From the NCBI GenBank assembly GCA_964621615.1, contig CAZUMW010000008.1, positions 1-64,000 of the forward strand: a stretch of DNA of 64,000 bases, in the 5' to 3' direction. Positions 1-8,063 of this stretch are shown here, one piece after another. The notes under the pieces are model-generated. The model searched no databases and was not told where the DNA came from. It worked only from the letters and a program-made list of their open reading frames with translations. This DNA comes from CAZUMW01 sp964621615 (GTDB lineage: Bacteria; Desulfobacterota; WTBG01; CAIYCZ01; CAIRTM01). The first letter of the stretch is position 1, and the number at the start of each line of letters is the position of its first letter. A program made the translations under genes and the position numbers.

Positions 1-18
1 ATGTAAAACTCTGTGAGT

Positions 19-37
19 CCTCCGGCAGAGCCGGAGG
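19..37. other. GC-rich inverted repeat (8-bp stem, 3-nt loop)
   Basis: CCTCCGGC and its exact reverse complement GCCGGAGG are separated by AGA. There is no T-run on either side, so it is not a convincing intrinsic terminator. The right arm contains a GGAGG that lies just upstream of the ATG at 44, so the hairpin could hide that ribosome binding site. Confidence 0.5.
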
Positions 38-43
38 TTTACC

Positions 44-157
44 TATGATTATTATCGATCAGCTTCCCCGGGGGCACTATTCAGAGCTGCTCACGCCAAT
101 CATTAATTTTCTGATTGATGCCTCATTCGGGGGTGAATCCTCAGAGCCCGACTGAGA
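44..157 (+). CDS. possible small ORF, 37 residues, unrecognised
   Basis: This is a short open frame from ATG to TGA, preceded by GGAGGT six bases upstream. The product begins MIIIDQLPRGHYSELL and matches no family I recognise. Beyond its stop, a different frame (about 170-285) reads like coding sequence (KKYEDWMAAMAG...), so the two pieces could be the broken halves of one older gene, but the join is not demonstrated. The following gene is convergent and starts its stop codon at 283. Coding status is unproven: the frame is short and only the ribosome binding site supports it. Confidence 0.25.
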
Positions 158-282
158 CGGCGTGTTTGAAGGTATGCGCTCCGCGAAGCAAAACAGTATG
201 TGCCTGCAGGCACAAAAAAGTACGAGGACTGGATGGCTGCAATGGCAGGCGACTTCCGGGACTACCGGGAAAGCATCAGCGA

Positions 283-1089
283 TCACTTAACCTGCTCAAG
301 GAGATCTTCCGCCCGTGCAGCGGCATCGGTGCCGGGGAATTTTTCAATGAGGGTTTCGAGCACTATCCGGGCCGCCAGCGTATCCTGAAGCTCAATAAAG
401 GCGCGTGCCTGCAGATAATAGGCCTCCGGCACTTTATTGCCGCGGGGATACCGCTTTATCACATCATCAAGAACCGCTATCGCCTTCTCATGGTTTTTTT
501 TCTGAAAGTAGCAGCTGCCCGTCCAGTAAAGGGCATTATCGGCAAGCGTGCTTTCAGGATATATGGACAGAAACTGCTGAAAGACTTCGCGCGCTTCATC
601 GAGACGACCTTCCGTGCGAAGGCCGTGCGCTTTTTGATACAGAGCCTTTTCAGGCGACACTGCCTCCGCTTCCTGCGGCTTCCGGACGCTTTCATTGTCA
701 GTGGATGACGCAGCCGGGGTTGCTGCTGCAGGCTTCGTTCCCCGCGCAAGATCTCTCAGCGATGCCTTGAGCTCATCGAGCTGTGCATTCAGCGAGGCCA
801 TATCCTTGCGGGTGTGGTAGGTGCTCTGCTCAATTGTTCCCCTGAGCTCCTGAATTTCTGATCGGATTTTGTCGAGCTCGTTGCGCGCGTCCGCCCGGTG
901 AACCGACAGGGAGCGGTCGGTACGCGCAAGCTCGCGCTCAAGCCGGACAATGCGGCTCTCGTGCTCATTAACCCGATTTTGCAGCTGCATGCAGGCTGGC
1001 AGAAGCACAAAAGCGATTGCCGCACCCAATACGCGGCTGGGCCTGTGGGGGAGGAGAAAAAAAAGAAATCGGGAATTCCTGGCAGGCAT
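283..1089 (-). CDS. cpoB: CpoB/YbgF-type Tol-Pal periplasmic TPR protein
   Basis: The 268-residue product starts with a hydrophobic export signal ending in LLPAC, which may act as a lipobox although E. coli CpoB is soluble. A heptad-like charged segment follows (about 35-85, the trimerising coiled coil of this family). After a low-complexity Ala/Thr linker come C-terminal TPR repeats (about 145-265) with the usual ALYWTGSCYF pattern. It is the last gene of the tol cluster, the standard position. In E. coli the protein couples Tol-Pal to peptidoglycan synthase PBP1B during constriction. The chosen ATG lacks a clear ribosome binding site, so the start could lie slightly downstream. Confidence 0.88.
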   Translation of the reverse strand: MPARNSRFLFFLLPHRPSRVLGAAIAFVLLPACMQLQNRVNEHESRIVRLERELARTDRSLSVHRADARNELDKIRSEIQELRGTIEQSTYHTRKDMASLNAQLDELKASLRDLARGTKPAAATPAASSTDNESVRKPQEAEAVSPEKALYQKAHGLRTEGRLDEAREVFQQFLSIYPESTLADNALYWTGSCYFQKKNHEKAIAVLDDVIKRYPRGNKVPEAYYLQARAFIELQDTLAARIVLETLIEKFPGTDAAARAEDLLEQVK

Positions 1090-1105
1090 ATATTTTTACA
1101 TACAC

Positions 1106-1140
1106 AAAAGGCCCCGCAGCATTATCATTACAGCGGGGCC
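1106..1140 (-). terminator. intrinsic terminator or attenuator between pal and cpoB
   Basis: Reading the minus strand, GGCCCCGC pairs with GCGGGGCC across a 15-nt loop and is followed by TTTT. It lies between the pal stop and the cpoB start, so it probably lowers cpoB expression relative to pal rather than ending the operon outright. Confidence 0.65.
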
Positions 1141-1160
1141 CCGTGTGTTTCTTGTGTATA

Positions 1161-1727
1161 TTATTTTATCAGGAAATGGCAGCGCCTGTTTTTCGCCCAG
1201 GCCTCTTCAGTGCTGCGCGGATCAAGCGGCTTTTCCTCTCCGTAGCTGATGGTTGAGATCCGCCGCGGCGAAACGCCCAGCTGCACCAGATACTTTTTGG
1301 CGCTGTTGGCCCTGCGCTCGCCGAGCGCAAGGTTGTACTCGCTGGTACCGCGCTCGTCACAGTGCCCTTCGATCAGCAGCTGGTTGCCGGTGTTTTTGAG
1401 CATCCAGTCTGCAATTTTTTTCAGCGTTTCCTTCGCCTCGGGCCGAAGCGAAAACTCGTCAAAAGCAAAGTGTATATTTTCAAAAACCGCTCCGAGATCC
1501 TGTGACAGCTCGGCGGGCTCGGTAAACTCTTCGGCGCTTATCTCCGCCTCTTCCAGGCGGCCCTCCTCAATTTGCCCTTCCCCCTCTGCAGGCTGTTCCT
1601 GGCGGGCGGCGGTGCCGGCTCCCGGTCCGGCCTCCTCCCGAACCTGTTTTTTTGCACAGGCAAGGCTCATCAGCAATACCAAACTACACGCAATTGTCAT
1701 CAAAATCCTTATCTGGCGCTTCATCAT
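1161..1727 (-). CDS. pal: peptidoglycan-associated lipoprotein Pal
   Basis: Pal anchors the outer membrane to peptidoglycan and receives TolB. The protein has a signal peptide ending SLAC (lipobox), an acidic linker rich in Glu, and a C-terminal OmpA-like domain (about residue 80 to the end). The peptidoglycan-binding loop is visible as EGHCDERGTSEYN, with RANSAKKYL after it. The open frame extends further upstream into tolB, but the start was placed at ATG-ATG following GGAGGG. That gives about 188 residues, the usual Pal length, and removes the overlap with tolB; the second ATG (1724) is equally possible. Confidence 0.93.
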   Translation of the reverse strand: MMKRQIRILMTIACSLVLLMSLACAKKQVREEAGPGAGTAARQEQPAEGEGQIEEGRLEEAEISAEEFTEPAELSQDLGAVFENIHFAFDEFSLRPEAKETLKKIADWMLKNTGNQLLIEGHCDERGTSEYNLALGERRANSAKKYLVQLGVSPRRISTISYGEEKPLDPRSTEEAWAKNRRCHFLIK

Positions 1728-1773
1728 CGTATCCCTCCTGTAAAATAGGCTGTTGTTCGGTGTTTCTATCGGA

Positions 1774-3084
1774 TTAATAGGGGGACCATGCCGGATCTGC
1801 GCTTTCTTCCCCGCCAAACGTAATCTGCCTCTGTCCCGTTCCATCCGAGCGCATAATATATATCTGTTTTGTGCCGTTACGGGTGGAACTGAATGTTATA
1901 TATCGACCGTCCGGCGACCACGATGGATCCTCGTTGTTTCCGCTTTTCGCAGTCAGCTGCCGGGAAAATGAACCGTCGACACTGGCAATGCGTATCTGAA
2001 ACTTCCCATCGACGATGCCGGTGTATGCGATAAACTCCCCATCGGGCGACCACGCAGGTGACGTATTGTAGTTCCCGCTGTATGTCAGCCGCTTTATGCG
2101 GCGCGTTCCCACGGTGAGGCAGTAAATCTGAGGGCCGCCCGCCCGGCTTGACACAAAAGCGATTCTGGTTCCGTCAGGGGACCACACGGGAGACACGTCT
2201 GTTGCCCAGTTTCGCGTCAATCGCTCCAATTTTCCGCTGTTTACGGCGATTGTATAGATTTCAGAATTACCGTTATTCAAACTCAATGTCAAGGCAATTT
2301 TTTTTCCGTCAGGCGACCATGCAGGCGAAATGTTAACCCCTTTTTTATGAGAAACCCGACGGGTTTTGCCGCTATAAATATCTTTAATATAAAGATCCGG
2401 GTTCCCCGCGCGGTAGGAGGTGAACGCGAGGCGGGAGCCGTCAGGGGACCATGCCGGAGACAGGCTCAGCGACCTGTAGTCAGTGAGCCGGGTAATGTTG
2501 CCGCCGTCATAGTCCATAATGCACAGCTCTTTTGCATCTCCCCGCTTGCATACAAAGGCGATCCTGGTGGTGAAAACACCGCGCTCACCGGTGATTTCCC
2601 GGTAGACCTCGTTTGCAAAGCGATGAGCAATCAGCCGCGCGTCCCCGACCTGACCGCGATATTTTTTGCCGGCAATAAAATCACGGCGTACTGTATCGAA
2701 AAGCCTGAGCTCCGCGCTCAGATCCCCTCCGGGCGAAACCGTTATGCCGCCGGTGATAATCGCCTCGGCGCCGAGCACTGACACGAGATCCCACCTGACT
2801 TTATCACGGGTCATCCCGTTAAGCACGGATGCATTCAGCGCTTCCGGATCGACTGCACGGAAGAACCCGGTAAAGACAAGGTCACTTTCAATAACCCGGG
2901 GCATGTCGGCAGCCAGCCTGCCGGCATCCTCCGGCCCGCCCAGATTCCTGAACGGCGGCACAAGCAGGGGCAGCTTTGTTGCGCCAGGCGAATTGATGTC
3001 AATATAGACTTTTGCCCCGGCGGGTAAGCCAAAGCATATCATCAGTACAAACAGGGCGCTGCACAATACGCCGAACCGTTTCAT
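1774..3084 (-). CDS. tolB: Tol-Pal system protein TolB
   Basis: TolB is the periplasmic beta-propeller that exchanges between Pal and TolA. The 436-residue product has a cleavable signal peptide (ending near PAGA-K), an N-terminal alpha/beta domain starting VYIDINSPGATK, and from about residue 190 a six-bladed propeller with the recurring signature 'PAWSPDG...IAF/ITFSS'. GGAGA lies upstream of the ATG. Length and repeat count match the family. It sits between tolA and pal, as in other proteobacteria. Confidence 0.96.
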   Translation of the reverse strand: MKRFGVLCSALFVLMICFGLPAGAKVYIDINSPGATKLPLLVPPFRNLGGPEDAGRLAADMPRVIESDLVFTGFFRAVDPEALNASVLNGMTRDKVRWDLVSVLGAEAIITGGITVSPGGDLSAELRLFDTVRRDFIAGKKYRGQVGDARLIAHRFANEVYREITGERGVFTTRIAFVCKRGDAKELCIMDYDGGNITRLTDYRSLSLSPAWSPDGSRLAFTSYRAGNPDLYIKDIYSGKTRRVSHKKGVNISPAWSPDGKKIALTLSLNNGNSEIYTIAVNSGKLERLTRNWATDVSPVWSPDGTRIAFVSSRAGGPQIYCLTVGTRRIKRLTYSGNYNTSPAWSPDGEFIAYTGIVDGKFQIRIASVDGSFSRQLTAKSGNNEDPSWSPDGRYITFSSTRNGTKQIYIMRSDGTGQRQITFGGEESADPAWSPY

Positions 3085-3095
3085 GAAACCGTCTC

Positions 3096-3851
3096 CTATG
3101 GGTTGAAATTAAGGCCGACCTCAAGCATGCCGCCCCGAACGCTCGCCGGCAGCGGCGGAAGCGGGTCTGCTTTTTTGAGCGCGCGGATCACGGACTGATC
3201 AAACCGGGCGCTGCCTGATTTTTTTTCAAAGGATATATCGGCGATGCTTCCGTCGCGGCGAATAGCGATTATCACCACTGCCTCACACTTCTCGCCGCAG
3301 GTGAGGGCATAGGTCGGCAGGACCCAGGCTGACTGTATCCTGCTCCACACAGCGCGATAGTAGGCCTTGAGCCGGAGCTGGGACGGCGTACCCCCCTGCG
3401 GGGCGGTGCCCGCCGCGCCCGGCGGACCGGAGGATGATGCGCTGCCGCTTCCCTTCTCACCGGTTTGCCGCCCGCCTGTGCCCGCCCCGGACGGCTCAAG
3501 CGGCTCCTCCTCCAGATCGGCGTCCTCTTTTGATATTGTCAAAACGGGATGGCGCCGCTCCTGCAGCCCCTTGATCTGCGAGCGCAGCTCTGCGGGGCCG
3601 CCCCATAAAGGCGTGTGCGCCTCGCTCCCGCCGCCTTCGCCTGCCGGCCCGGCGGCCTCGCCGGCATCTGCCGGCGCCGACACAAGATCAACAGAATAAG
3701 CGGGTGAAAACCTGAGGGTCTCGCCGGGCTGCTCCGGCGGCTGCCTCAAAAAAAGCGCAAGGATGCACAGGTGCAGAACGAGGGAAGCGATTACCATCCG
3801 GAAAAGCTTCGGCTCATGGGGGTTGGCCCGAATAAGACAGTGTGCGGTCAT
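3096..3851 (-). CDS. tolA: TolA-like energy transducer (TonB-type C-terminus)
   Basis: The 251-residue inner-membrane protein carries one N-terminal membrane helix (about 18-36), a low-complexity Gly/Pro/Glu periplasmic linker, and a C-terminal TonB/TolA domain (about 165-251). The C-terminal domain contains the family pattern of a YYRAVWSRIQSAW helix followed by a strand 'AVVIIAIRRDGSI'. Its start overlaps the tolR stop by four bases (ATGA), which implies translational coupling. The linker is much shorter than the long Ala-rich helix of E. coli TolA, as is common outside gammaproteobacteria. The position between tolR and tolB supports TolA over a general TonB. Confidence 0.87.
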   Translation of the reverse strand: MTAHCLIRANPHEPKLFRMVIASLVLHLCILALFLRQPPEQPGETLRFSPAYSVDLVSAPADAGEAAGPAGEGGGSEAHTPLWGGPAELRSQIKGLQERRHPVLTISKEDADLEEEPLEPSGAGTGGRQTGEKGSGSASSSGPPGAAGTAPQGGTPSQLRLKAYYRAVWSRIQSAWVLPTYALTCGEKCEAVVIIAIRRDGSIADISFEKKSGSARFDQSVIRALKKADPLPPLPASVRGGMLEVGLNFNP

Positions 3852-4264
3852 TGCTGCTCTAGGGGAGTCGTCACGATTCCAAGCTTATGTATCCCGGCGT
3901 TTTTAATATCGGCCATGACGCGGGTCACAAAGCCGTAGGGAAGGTCTTTGTGCGCTCTAAAAAAAAGCCTGCGGTCGGTGCGCTGCCTGAAAATTGCGCT
4001 CAGCTTTTCCTGAAGGCGATCCTGATCGACTTTGAGCTCATTAATATAAATTTCCCTGTCTTTGGTCAGCGTAATGGAGAGCGCCTCCTCCGGCGCGGAA
4101 ATGCTCTCGCTTGCCGCCTCGGGAAGCTCAACCGGCACGCCGTGCTCAACCAGCGGTGCGGCGACCATGAAAATAACCAGCAGCACGAGCATAACGTCAA
4201 CAAACGGGGTGACGTTTATCTCGGAAAGCATTCGTGACTGCCTATTCTGATTAATGGTCGCCAC
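3848..4264 (-). CDS. tolR: TolR (ExbD family)
   Basis: TolR forms the TolQ-TolR proton-driven motor of the inner membrane. The sequence shows the short cytoplasmic N-terminus, the membrane segment EINVTPFVDVMLVLLVIFMV with the essential Asp, and a periplasmic domain ending in the usual 'GIVTTPLEQQ'. The start is uncertain. The longest frame begins with TTG at 4285 inside tolQ, a GTG at 4264 gives a 14-base overlap with tolQ, and an ATG at 4231 would begin at MLSEIN. The GTG was chosen because relatives carry about ten residues before the membrane segment. Confidence 0.9.
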   Translation of the reverse strand: MATINQNRQSRMLSEINVTPFVDVMLVLLVIFMVAAPLVEHGVPVELPEAASESISAPEEALSITLTKDREIYINELKVDQDRLQEKLSAIFRQRTDRRLFFRAHKDLPYGFVTRVMADIKNAGIHKLGIVTTPLEQQ

Positions 4265-5027
4265 GGCGGCGGGACCTGCCTTCAAAGTGTCGTTCGCTTA
4301 TATTTAAAAACTCTGCGGAAAAATTATCCATTTCTGATGTTATCATACGAATTCTGCCGAGGAAATAGTTGTATGCGACAACAGCGGGAATTGCGGCAAC
4401 AAGCCCGAATGCGGTGGCGATAAGCGCCTCGGAAATACCCGGCGCAACCGTGGCCAGATTCGCTGCGCCGCGGATGCCGATTTCACGAAACGAGTTCATA
4501 ATGCCCCAGACCGTGCCGAACAGACCGATAAACGGTGCTGTGCTGCCGGTGGTGGCCAGAAAGCCCAGGTTGCGCTCCAGCCGGGCCTGCTCAGCAACGG
4601 CAGCCTGATTGAGGGCACGCTTTATCGTGCCTGTTCCCGCAGAGCGGTACCGGGAGATTTCTTCTTCCTCCTCCCCGCCCTGCTGGCTTGCACACTTCTG
4701 CAGCTCCATATAGCCGGTTCGAAACATTTCAGCAAGCGGGCTCTGCTGCAGCCCCTCTGCCTCGCGGTACACCTGGGACAGCCGGCTGTTTTCCCAGAAT
4801 GAAGACAAAAACGCCTCCGATTCGCGTACGGCAGCCCGAATAACCCGGTATTTATAAAACATGATTCCCCAGCACCCGACAGACAGAAGAAGCAGCAGCA
4901 CAATAACGGCCTTCACCACCGGGCCGGAGTGAATAATCAGATCCCACACATCGCCGCGCCAGCCTGAAGCGATATCGGTGGTTGTGACCGCAAGCGGCAC
5001 AAACATGTAACACAGATCATGGAACAT
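4251..5027 (-). CDS. tolQ: TolQ (ExbB/MotA family proton channel)
   Basis: This 258-residue inner-membrane protein has a first membrane helix at about 32-55. The conserved pair of helices in the second half carries GFLATTGSTAPFIGLFGTVW and EALIATAFGLVAAIPAV, the pore signatures of the ExbB/TolQ family. With TolR it converts proton flow into movement of TolA. No ribosome binding site is obvious at either ATG (5027 or 5006), so the first seven residues are uncertain. It leads the tolQRAB-pal-cpoB block. Confidence 0.94.
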   Translation of the reverse strand: MFHDLCYMFVPLAVTTTDIASGWRGDVWDLIIHSGPVVKAVIVLLLLLSVGCWGIMFYKYRVIRAAVRESEAFLSSFWENSRLSQVYREAEGLQQSPLAEMFRTGYMELQKCASQQGGEEEEEISRYRSAGTGTIKRALNQAAVAEQARLERNLGFLATTGSTAPFIGLFGTVWGIMNSFREIGIRGAANLATVAPGISEALIATAFGLVAAIPAVVAYNYFLGRIRMITSEMDNFSAEFLNISERHFEGRSRRRGDH

Positions 5028-5119
5028 ATGGTGTACCGGTGTCTGGGTTTTTATAAAGAAAAAAGCATACAGTCGTCAGCTTTTCACATTGTAACGAAAC
5101 GCGTTCGACGAATCCTCTG

Positions 5120-6313
5120 TCACGAAAGCGCTTCAACAGCCTTCTGGATGCGGTCAAGGCCTTTTTCGATCATATCAAATGAGATTGCATACGAAAGCCG
5201 TATATTCTCATCAGTGCCGAAACCTGAACCGGCAACGACAGCCACCTGAGCCGTTTCAAGCAGATACGACGCAAGGGCTGAGGAGTCCCCTATGACGGTA
5301 TCGCCGGCTTTGCGCCCGTATATCTCCGAAACGTCCGGAAAGGTATAGAAGGCTCCCTTGGGCATAAAGCACCTGAAGCCCTGGATTTCGTTCAGGCGCT
5401 TAACCATATAGGTCCGGCGCTCATCAAAAGCCGAAACCATCTCACCCACGCAATCCTGCGGACCGGTAAGCGCGGCAAGGCTTGCCTTCTGCGCAATAGA
5501 GGTCGGATTGGAGGTGCTTTGGCTCTGAATGCTGGACATAGCCTTGATAAGCGGCAGCGGCCCGGCAGCATAGCCGATGCGCCACCCGGTCATGGAGTAG
5601 GTTTTGGATACGCCGTTGACGATCACCGCCTGATCTTTCAGGCGGGGCTCAACCGTGAGGATGCTTTCGGCCTGAAACCCGTCATAGGTGATGCGCTCAT
5701 AGATCTCATCGCTTATAACGACCACCCCTTTGTCCAGAAGCACAGCGGCGAGCGCGCGCAGCTCATCGCTGCTGTAGGCGGCGCCGGTCGGATTTGAGGG
5801 CGAGTTCAGAATAAAGGCTTTTGTCCGCGGCGTAACCGCGGCAGCAAGCTCTTCAGGGGTTATTTTATAATCATTTTCCTCGCGGGCATTAACAATGACC
5901 GGAGCAGCGCCGGCAAGCTGGACCATCGCCGGATAGGACACCCAGTAGGGCGCGGGCACAATCACCTCGTCACCCTCATAGAGCAGGGCCTGGCAGACAT
6001 TATACAGGCTGTGCTTTGCCCCGCAGGAGACCAGCACTTCTTCCGGCTTAAAGGTCAGCACGTTTTCCTTGTTGAACTTATCGCAGATAGCGGCCTTAAG
6101 CTCATCGGTGCCGCCGGCGGGCGTATATTTGGTAAAGCCCTGCTCGATAGCCCGGACGGCCTCTTTCTTGATATGCTCCGGCGTGTCAAAATCAGGCTCG
6201 CCCGCGCCGAAGCCGATAACGTCGAGGCCCTGAGCCTTCATTGCCTTTGCTTTGGCTGATACCGCCAGCGTAGGGGACGGCTTAATGTGTTTCATTCTCG
6301 GCGAAATGTTCAT
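5120..6313 (-). CDS. aspC: PLP-dependent aspartate-type aminotransferase
   Basis: This is a fold-type I class I/II aminotransferase of about 397 residues. Visible family marks are GAGEPDFDTPEHI near the N-terminus, LNSPSNPTGA, ISDEIYERITYDG, the PLP-lysine segment VSKTYSMTGWRIGYA and SYAISF near the end. It probably interconverts aspartate and oxaloacetate, though close relatives act on aromatic or prephenate substrates. The start at 6313 follows GGGAGAAAGAGG; the longer frame has no such site. It lies 16 bases after coaD and about 90 bases before tolQ on the same strand. Confidence 0.9.
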   Translation of the reverse strand: MNISPRMKHIKPSPTLAVSAKAKAMKAQGLDVIGFGAGEPDFDTPEHIKKEAVRAIEQGFTKYTPAGGTDELKAAICDKFNKENVLTFKPEEVLVSCGAKHSLYNVCQALLYEGDEVIVPAPYWVSYPAMVQLAGAAPVIVNAREENDYKITPEELAAAVTPRTKAFILNSPSNPTGAAYSSDELRALAAVLLDKGVVVISDEIYERITYDGFQAESILTVEPRLKDQAVIVNGVSKTYSMTGWRIGYAAGPLPLIKAMSSIQSQSTSNPTSIAQKASLAALTGPQDCVGEMVSAFDERRTYMVKRLNEIQGFRCFMPKGAFYTFPDVSEIYGRKAGDTVIGDSSALASYLLETAQVAVVAGSGFGTDENIRLSYAISFDMIEKGLDRIQKAVEALS

Positions 6314-6329
6314 ATCCTCTTTCTCCCTG

Positions 6330-6827
6330 CTATGGTTTCCCCAGTTTTTGTTCCAGCCGCTCACAAACAATATCGGGCACCAGCCCCCGGACGCATGCCC
6401 CCGCTTTGGCTGCCGCCTTTATTCCTTTGGAATGGACAAAAAACCACCGCAGCCCCGTCATCATGAATATGGTTTCAATGCCCCGGTCGAGCTTCCGGTT
6501 CATGAACGTCATTTCATATTCATATTCAAAATCAGACACTGCGCGCATGCCCCGCAAAATAACGTACACGCCCTTGTTTTTTGCATAGTCGACCAGAAGC
6601 CCTGCAAAGGAGTCAATCTTAACGCCGGGGTAGTGCCCTATTGATTTTTCCAGCATTTCGGTCCGCTCCTCGACAGAAAAAAGAGGCTTTTTATCGGGAT
6701 TGTTTGCGATGGCGACAATGACCGTGTCAAAGATATTCATAGCGCGCTCGATGAGATTTATGTGTCCGTTGGTTACCGGATCGAACGAGCCCGGATAAAT
6801 ACACATGCGTTTTCCCTTATCTGTCAT
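6330..6827 (-). CDS. coaD: phosphopantetheine adenylyltransferase (CoaD)
   Basis: CoaD carries out the fourth step of coenzyme A synthesis, transferring AMP from ATP to 4'-phosphopantetheine. The 165-residue product has the nucleotidyltransferase signature YPGSFDPVTNGH (residues 11-22) and RGMRAVSDFEYE (92-103). The longer open frame upstream is ignored because AGAGGG precedes the ATG at 6827. The region after FMMTGLRW is unusual: where relatives have a Ser-Ser-x-x-(I/V)-K-E phosphate-binding segment, this protein reads VHSKGIKAAA (131-140). The start of the set with aspC and tol is conserved in spacing. Confidence 0.9.
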   Translation of the reverse strand: MTDKGKRMCIYPGSFDPVTNGHINLIERAMNIFDTVIVAIANNPDKKPLFSVEERTEMLEKSIGHYPGVKIDSFAGLLVDYAKNKGVYVILRGMRAVSDFEYEYEMTFMNRKLDRGIETIFMMTGLRWFFVHSKGIKAAAKAGACVRGLVPDIVCERLEQKLGKP

Positions 6828-7123
6828 GATAGCCCTCTTTGTCGTTTGTGCGCTGCCGGCCGAACATACCCAAAAAAATAAAGGCTCCGGAAGCCCGGAA
6901 AGAGCGGTTCGCGGTTTCGGAATATTTTCTACCATGGCCCGCTGTATTTTACAAGATCTGTATTGGTAAAATATTATGCCCTCCAGCAAATGAATATCTC
7001 CAACGATTCAGATCCGAATCAGGCTATAATTTCCACCCCGATATCGTGCTTATTTTTTCGTTGCCTCCGAATATGAAAAATTATATATTTAATAGTTTTA
7101 CTGCTTAATCTGTGGGGCTGCTT
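6828..7123. other. divergent intergenic region between coaD and xerC
   Basis: These 296 bases hold no gene I can support. They must carry the promoters of both the minus-strand coaD-tol cluster and the plus-strand xerC cluster. The right half is AT-rich. No -35/-10 pair with both boxes close to consensus was found. A small inverted repeat GATTC-AGATCC-GAATC lies near 7005-7020. Confidence 0.5.
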
Positions 7124-8044
7124 ATGCTGCAAAGGTATATAGGCCTGTTTGAGGGCTATCTTGCTGCTGAAAAAAACGCCTCCCCGCATACCATCAGGAG
7201 CTACGGGCGCGACCTGCGGGAATTCGATCACTTTGTAACCGGACAGCACAACCCCTCTGCCGCCGGCCCCGGTGATATCGACGCGCTCGCCGTGCGGGCA
7301 TATATGGCCTGGCTGTCGCCGCGAAACAAAAAATCTTCTCAGAGCAGGAAGCTATCCTGCCTGAAAACGTTTTTCGCCTATCTTGTGCGGGAAAACATTA
7401 TAACCGCTAACCCGGCGCACAGCATAGCCTGCCCCCGGCGGGATGCCTATCTGCCCCGCCATTTGAGCGTTGATGAAATATTCGGGCTGCTTGATTCTAT
7501 GGAGAACACCACATTCGCGCAGGCCCGGGACAAAGCGATTATGGAGGTGCTCTATTCGACGGGAATTCGCGTCAGCGAGCTTGTCGGGCTTAACAGAAGC
7601 GCCGCCGAACCGGGCAGCCGCCTGCTGAAGGTGAGAGGAAAAGGAAGCAAGGACCGTATCGTGCCGGTGGGGTCGAAGGCTGCGGCTGCGCTTGACCGGT
7701 ACCGTGAAAAAAGCGCCCCGCTGTGCGCTCAGCACTACCCGGAGCGCGCAGATCGGGACATACCGCTTTTTTTAAACATGCGCGGCGGGCGGCTGACCGC
7801 ACGAAGCGTCGGAAGGATCGTTGACAAATATATTGCAGCGTGCGGGGTACAGAAAAGCATCAGCCCGCATGCGCTGCGCCACTCGTTTGCAACTCACATG
7901 CTCAATGCGGGGGCTGACCTGCGCGCAATACAGGAGCTGCTTGGTCATGAAAGCCTTACAACAACCCAAAAATACACGCATCTGAACATTGACGCGCTAA
8001 TGGAAGTCTATGACAGGGCTCATCCGCGAAGCAAAAAAAAATGA
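7124..8044 (+). CDS. xerC: tyrosine recombinase XerC
   Basis: XerC resolves chromosome dimers together with XerD. The protein has an N-terminal SAM-like core-binding domain (about 1-95) and a catalytic domain. Visible active-site elements are Arg in GIRVSEL, Lys in VRGKGSKDR, HALRHSFATHML (His-x-x-Arg), LLGHESLTTTQ and the Tyr of KYTHL. ATG at 7124 is preferred over the GTG at 7112. It sits directly upstream of hslV-hslU, as codV does before clpQY in Bacillus, which supports XerC over a phage integrase. It ends with a run of nine A immediately before TGA. Confidence 0.92.
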   Translation: MLQRYIGLFEGYLAAEKNASPHTIRSYGRDLREFDHFVTGQHNPSAAGPGDIDALAVRAYMAWLSPRNKKSSQSRKLSCLKTFFAYLVRENIITANPAHSIACPRRDAYLPRHLSVDEIFGLLDSMENTTFAQARDKAIMEVLYSTGIRVSELVGLNRSAAEPGSRLLKVRGKGSKDRIVPVGSKAAAALDRYREKSAPLCAQHYPERADRDIPLFLNMRGGRLTARSVGRIVDKYIAACGVQKSISPHALRHSFATHMLNAGADLRAIQELLGHESLTTTQKYTHLNIDALMEVYDRAHPRSKKK

Positions 8045-8063
8045 CAAAGGGGGACACACCGTT

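Noticed and set aside
170..388. Plus-strand frame antisense to the end of cpoB
   Set aside because: Only the first part (before 283) looks coding-like; the rest is the mirror of cpoB. Kept only as part of a low-confidence observation.
1728..1844. Upstream extension of the pal frame into tolB
   Set aside because: It overlaps the TolB C-terminus, lacks a ribosome binding site and encodes no signal peptide; the ATG after GGAGGG explains Pal fully.
7124..8044. Phage or integron integrase
   Set aside because: The xerC-hslV-hslU neighbourhood and typical length point to the housekeeping XerC; no attachment site or phage gene is nearby.
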